A stretch of DNA of 6,640 nt from an uncultured Pseudorhodoferax sp. (lineage in GTDB: Bacteria; Pseudomonadota; Gammaproteobacteria; Burkholderiales; Burkholderiaceae), in NCBI GenBank assembly GCA_913776795.1, contig CAJYRH010000328.1, forward strand, positions 1-6,640. Direction: 5' to 3'. Positions 5,666-6,640 of this stretch are shown here, piece after piece. The notes below the pieces were generated by a model. It worked only from the letters and a program-made list of their open reading frames with translations. It searched no databases and was not told the DNA's origin. Position 1 is the stretch's first letter, and each line of letters opens with the position of its first letter. The position numbers were made by a program, and so were the translations under genes.

Positions 5666-6324
5666 AGCGCACCATCACCCACCATCCCGGCGACGCGGTG
5701 CTGCTGGCCCATGCCGGAGGCTGGCTGCCCGCGGGCCCCGCGCTCGTGACGGCTGTGCATGTGGAAGGCTGCGCGCGCTGCGCGGCCCGCCTGGCGGCAC
5801 TGGAGGGTGCCGGCGGCGACTGGCTGGAGCGCCAGAGCGGTGCCGCGCTGCGCCCCGATGCGCTGGCGCGCGCGATGGCGGCGCTGGATGCGCCGCCCGT
5901 CGCGAACGCCGCCGTGCTGCGGCAGGGCCCGCCGCCGCTGCCGGCCGGCGTGGCCTGGCCAGGCGCACTGGCGGGGCTGCAGGTGGCGCCCTGGCGCTGG
6001 ATCGGCCCCGGCATGCGCTACAGCCGCGTGCGGCTTGCTGCCGATGACCAGGCCTTCGTCTTCCTGCTGCGCATCGCGCCCGGCAAGTACCTGCCGCAGC
6101 ACGCGCACACCGCCCGCGAGTTCACCCAGGTGCTGTGCGGCAGCTTCCACGACGGGCGGGCCCAGTTCGGCGCCGGCGACTTCGACGTGGCCGACAGCAG
6201 CGTGCACCACCTGCCCGTGGTGCAGTCGGCGCAGGAGTGCGTCTGCCTCACGGCCGTGCAGGGGCGGCTCGTCTTCGACGGGCCGTACGGGCGCCTGCTG
6301 GGGCGGCTCAGCGGCCTGGGCTGA
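5662..6324 (+). CDS. chrR: ChrR-type zinc-binding anti-sigma factor (ASD plus cupin-like domain)
   Basis: The protein has 220 residues and starts at the ATG that overlaps the sigma factor stop (ATGA, 5662-5665). The N-terminal anti-sigma domain has the zinc motif HVEGCARC with His33, Cys37 and Cys40, plus His8 near the start; these match the Rhodobacter sphaeroides ligands His6, His31, Cys35 and Cys38. The C-terminal cupin-like domain (about 108-205) has His147-x-His149-x3-Glu153 and His183, matching the second zinc site, and Cys193-x-Cys195 matching the pair needed for the singlet-oxygen response. From the Rhodobacter work, the protein should hold its sigma factor inactive in the cytoplasm and release it when the C-terminal domain senses singlet oxygen or related oxidants. 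All known key residues are present, so a working sensor is likely. A longer open frame upstream in this register only shadows the two genes before it. Confidence 0.95.
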   Translation: MKRTITHHPGDAVLLAHAGGWLPAGPALVTAVHVEGCARCAARLAALEGAGGDWLERQSGAALRPDALARAMAALDAPPVANAAVLRQGPPPLPAGVAWPGALAGLQVAPWRWIGPGMRYSRVRLAADDQAFVFLLRIAPGKYLPQHAHTAREFTQVLCGSFHDGRAQFGAGDFDVADSSVHHLPVVQSAQECVCLTAVQGRLVFDGPYGRLLGRLSGLG

Positions 6325-6327
6325 GGT

Positions 6328-6343
6328 GCCGCTCGGCAGCGGC
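6328..6343 (+). terminator. Short GC hairpin after chrR, candidate transcription end
   Basis: GCCGCT (6328-6333) pairs with AGCGGC (6338-6343) around the loop CGGC, three bases after the chrR stop. A second inverted repeat, CGCCTGC (6349-6355) with GCAGGCG (6374-6380), fills the rest of the 63-base gap before the converging LysR gene. Neither has a T-run, so termination is only a suggestion from the convergent layout. Confidence 0.35.
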
Positions 6344-6387
6344 CAGGGCGCCTGCCGGCCGGATCCCGTGCGCGCAGGCGGCCGTGG

Positions 6388-6640
6388 TCAGGGGCCGCGC
6401 CGTTCGAGCAACAGCGCGCGCAGCTGTTGCGCAGCCGGCGACAGCGGCCGCGCGCGCGGCACGATCACGTCGACGGCCGGCAGCCGGATCGGCAGGGTGA
6501 TCGGCGCCACGCGCAGCGCGCCCAGCCGCGCATAGTGCGAGGCCAGCGAGCTCGGCATCAGCGCCGCCATATCCGACCCCGCCACCAGCGCGGTGGTGAC
6601 CGTGGTCGAGGCGGTCTCGATGTAGTCCAGCCGCTGGTGC
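6388..6640 (-). CDS. LysR-type transcriptional regulator, C-terminal fragment (5' end outside window)
   Basis: The frame enters from the right edge and stops at the TGA on 6390-6388, giving about 83 residues. It reads IETASTTVTTALVAGSDMAALMPS near the edge, then LASHYARLGALRVAP and finally LSPAAQQLRALLLERRG. This is the usual end of the LysR substrate-binding domain: the segment with Ala-Gly before an Ala-Leu-Met-Pro strand, then the closing helix after LSPAAQQL. The helix-turn-helix and most of the effector domain lie outside the window, so neither the ligand nor the targets can be inferred. It converges with chrR and is probably not part of that operon. Some other family with a periplasmic-binding-like fold is possible but less likely. 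Confidence 0.82.
   Translation of the reverse strand, partial: HQRLDYIETASTTVTTALVAGSDMAALMPSSLASHYARLGALRVAPITLPIRLPAVDVIVPRARPLSPAAQQLRALLLERRGP

Noticed and set aside
4201..6324. 707-residue open frame on the plus strand ending with chrR
   Set aside because: Only the last 220 residues (from 5662) are ChrR; the upstream part shadows the transporter and sigma factor genes in another register.

Overview
This window reads as chromosomal DNA from a GC-rich betaproteobacterium, most likely a Burkholderiales species of the Comamonadaceae type. That placement rests on the high GC content, the strong G/C bias at third codon positions and the character of the proteins (a BbZIP-like transporter, an RpoE/ChrR pair, a group II truncated hemoglobin). 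It is an inference, because there is no rRNA or other marker gene here. I see no mobile element, CRISPR array, tRNA or rRNA.

Layout: (1) Bases 1-1661 (+) hold the C-terminal two thirds of a large FtsX/YbbP-type ABC transporter permease; its start is outside the window. (2) Bases 1663-2160 (-) hold a small P-loop kinase-like protein that meets the permease tail to tail with one base between the stop codons; its Walker A lysine is replaced by arginine. (3) Bases 2161-2359 are a divergent promoter region, followed by a group II truncated hemoglobin at 2360-2773 (+) that looks leaderless. (4) Bases 2774-3051 are non-coding and rich in dyad symmetry. They lead into a Tat-type, ferritin-like lipoprotein at 3052-4020 (+) that resembles the PCC13-62 desiccation-related family, closed by a strong intrinsic terminator at 4028-4054. 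(5) Bases 4079-6324 (+) form a tight three-gene cluster: a ZIP-family metal transporter, an ECF sigma factor of the RpoE/ECF11 type and its zinc-binding anti-sigma factor ChrR, with a 3-nt gap and then an ATGA overlap. (6) Bases 6388-6640 (-) are the C-terminal end of a LysR-type regulator that runs off the right edge.

How the genes may work together: ChrR holds its sigma factor inactive until singlet oxygen or related oxidants break the complex, and all the metal ligands and the C-terminal Cys-x-Cys known from Rhodobacter ChrR are present. A ZIP transporter sits first in the same apparent operon, and a predicted exported diiron-type ferritin-like protein lies just upstream. This suggests an oxidative-stress module that links metal uptake with a zinc-dependent anti-sigma switch. 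The pairing of sigma factor and anti-sigma is well founded. Including the transporter and the ferritin-like protein in one regulon is my inference from position.
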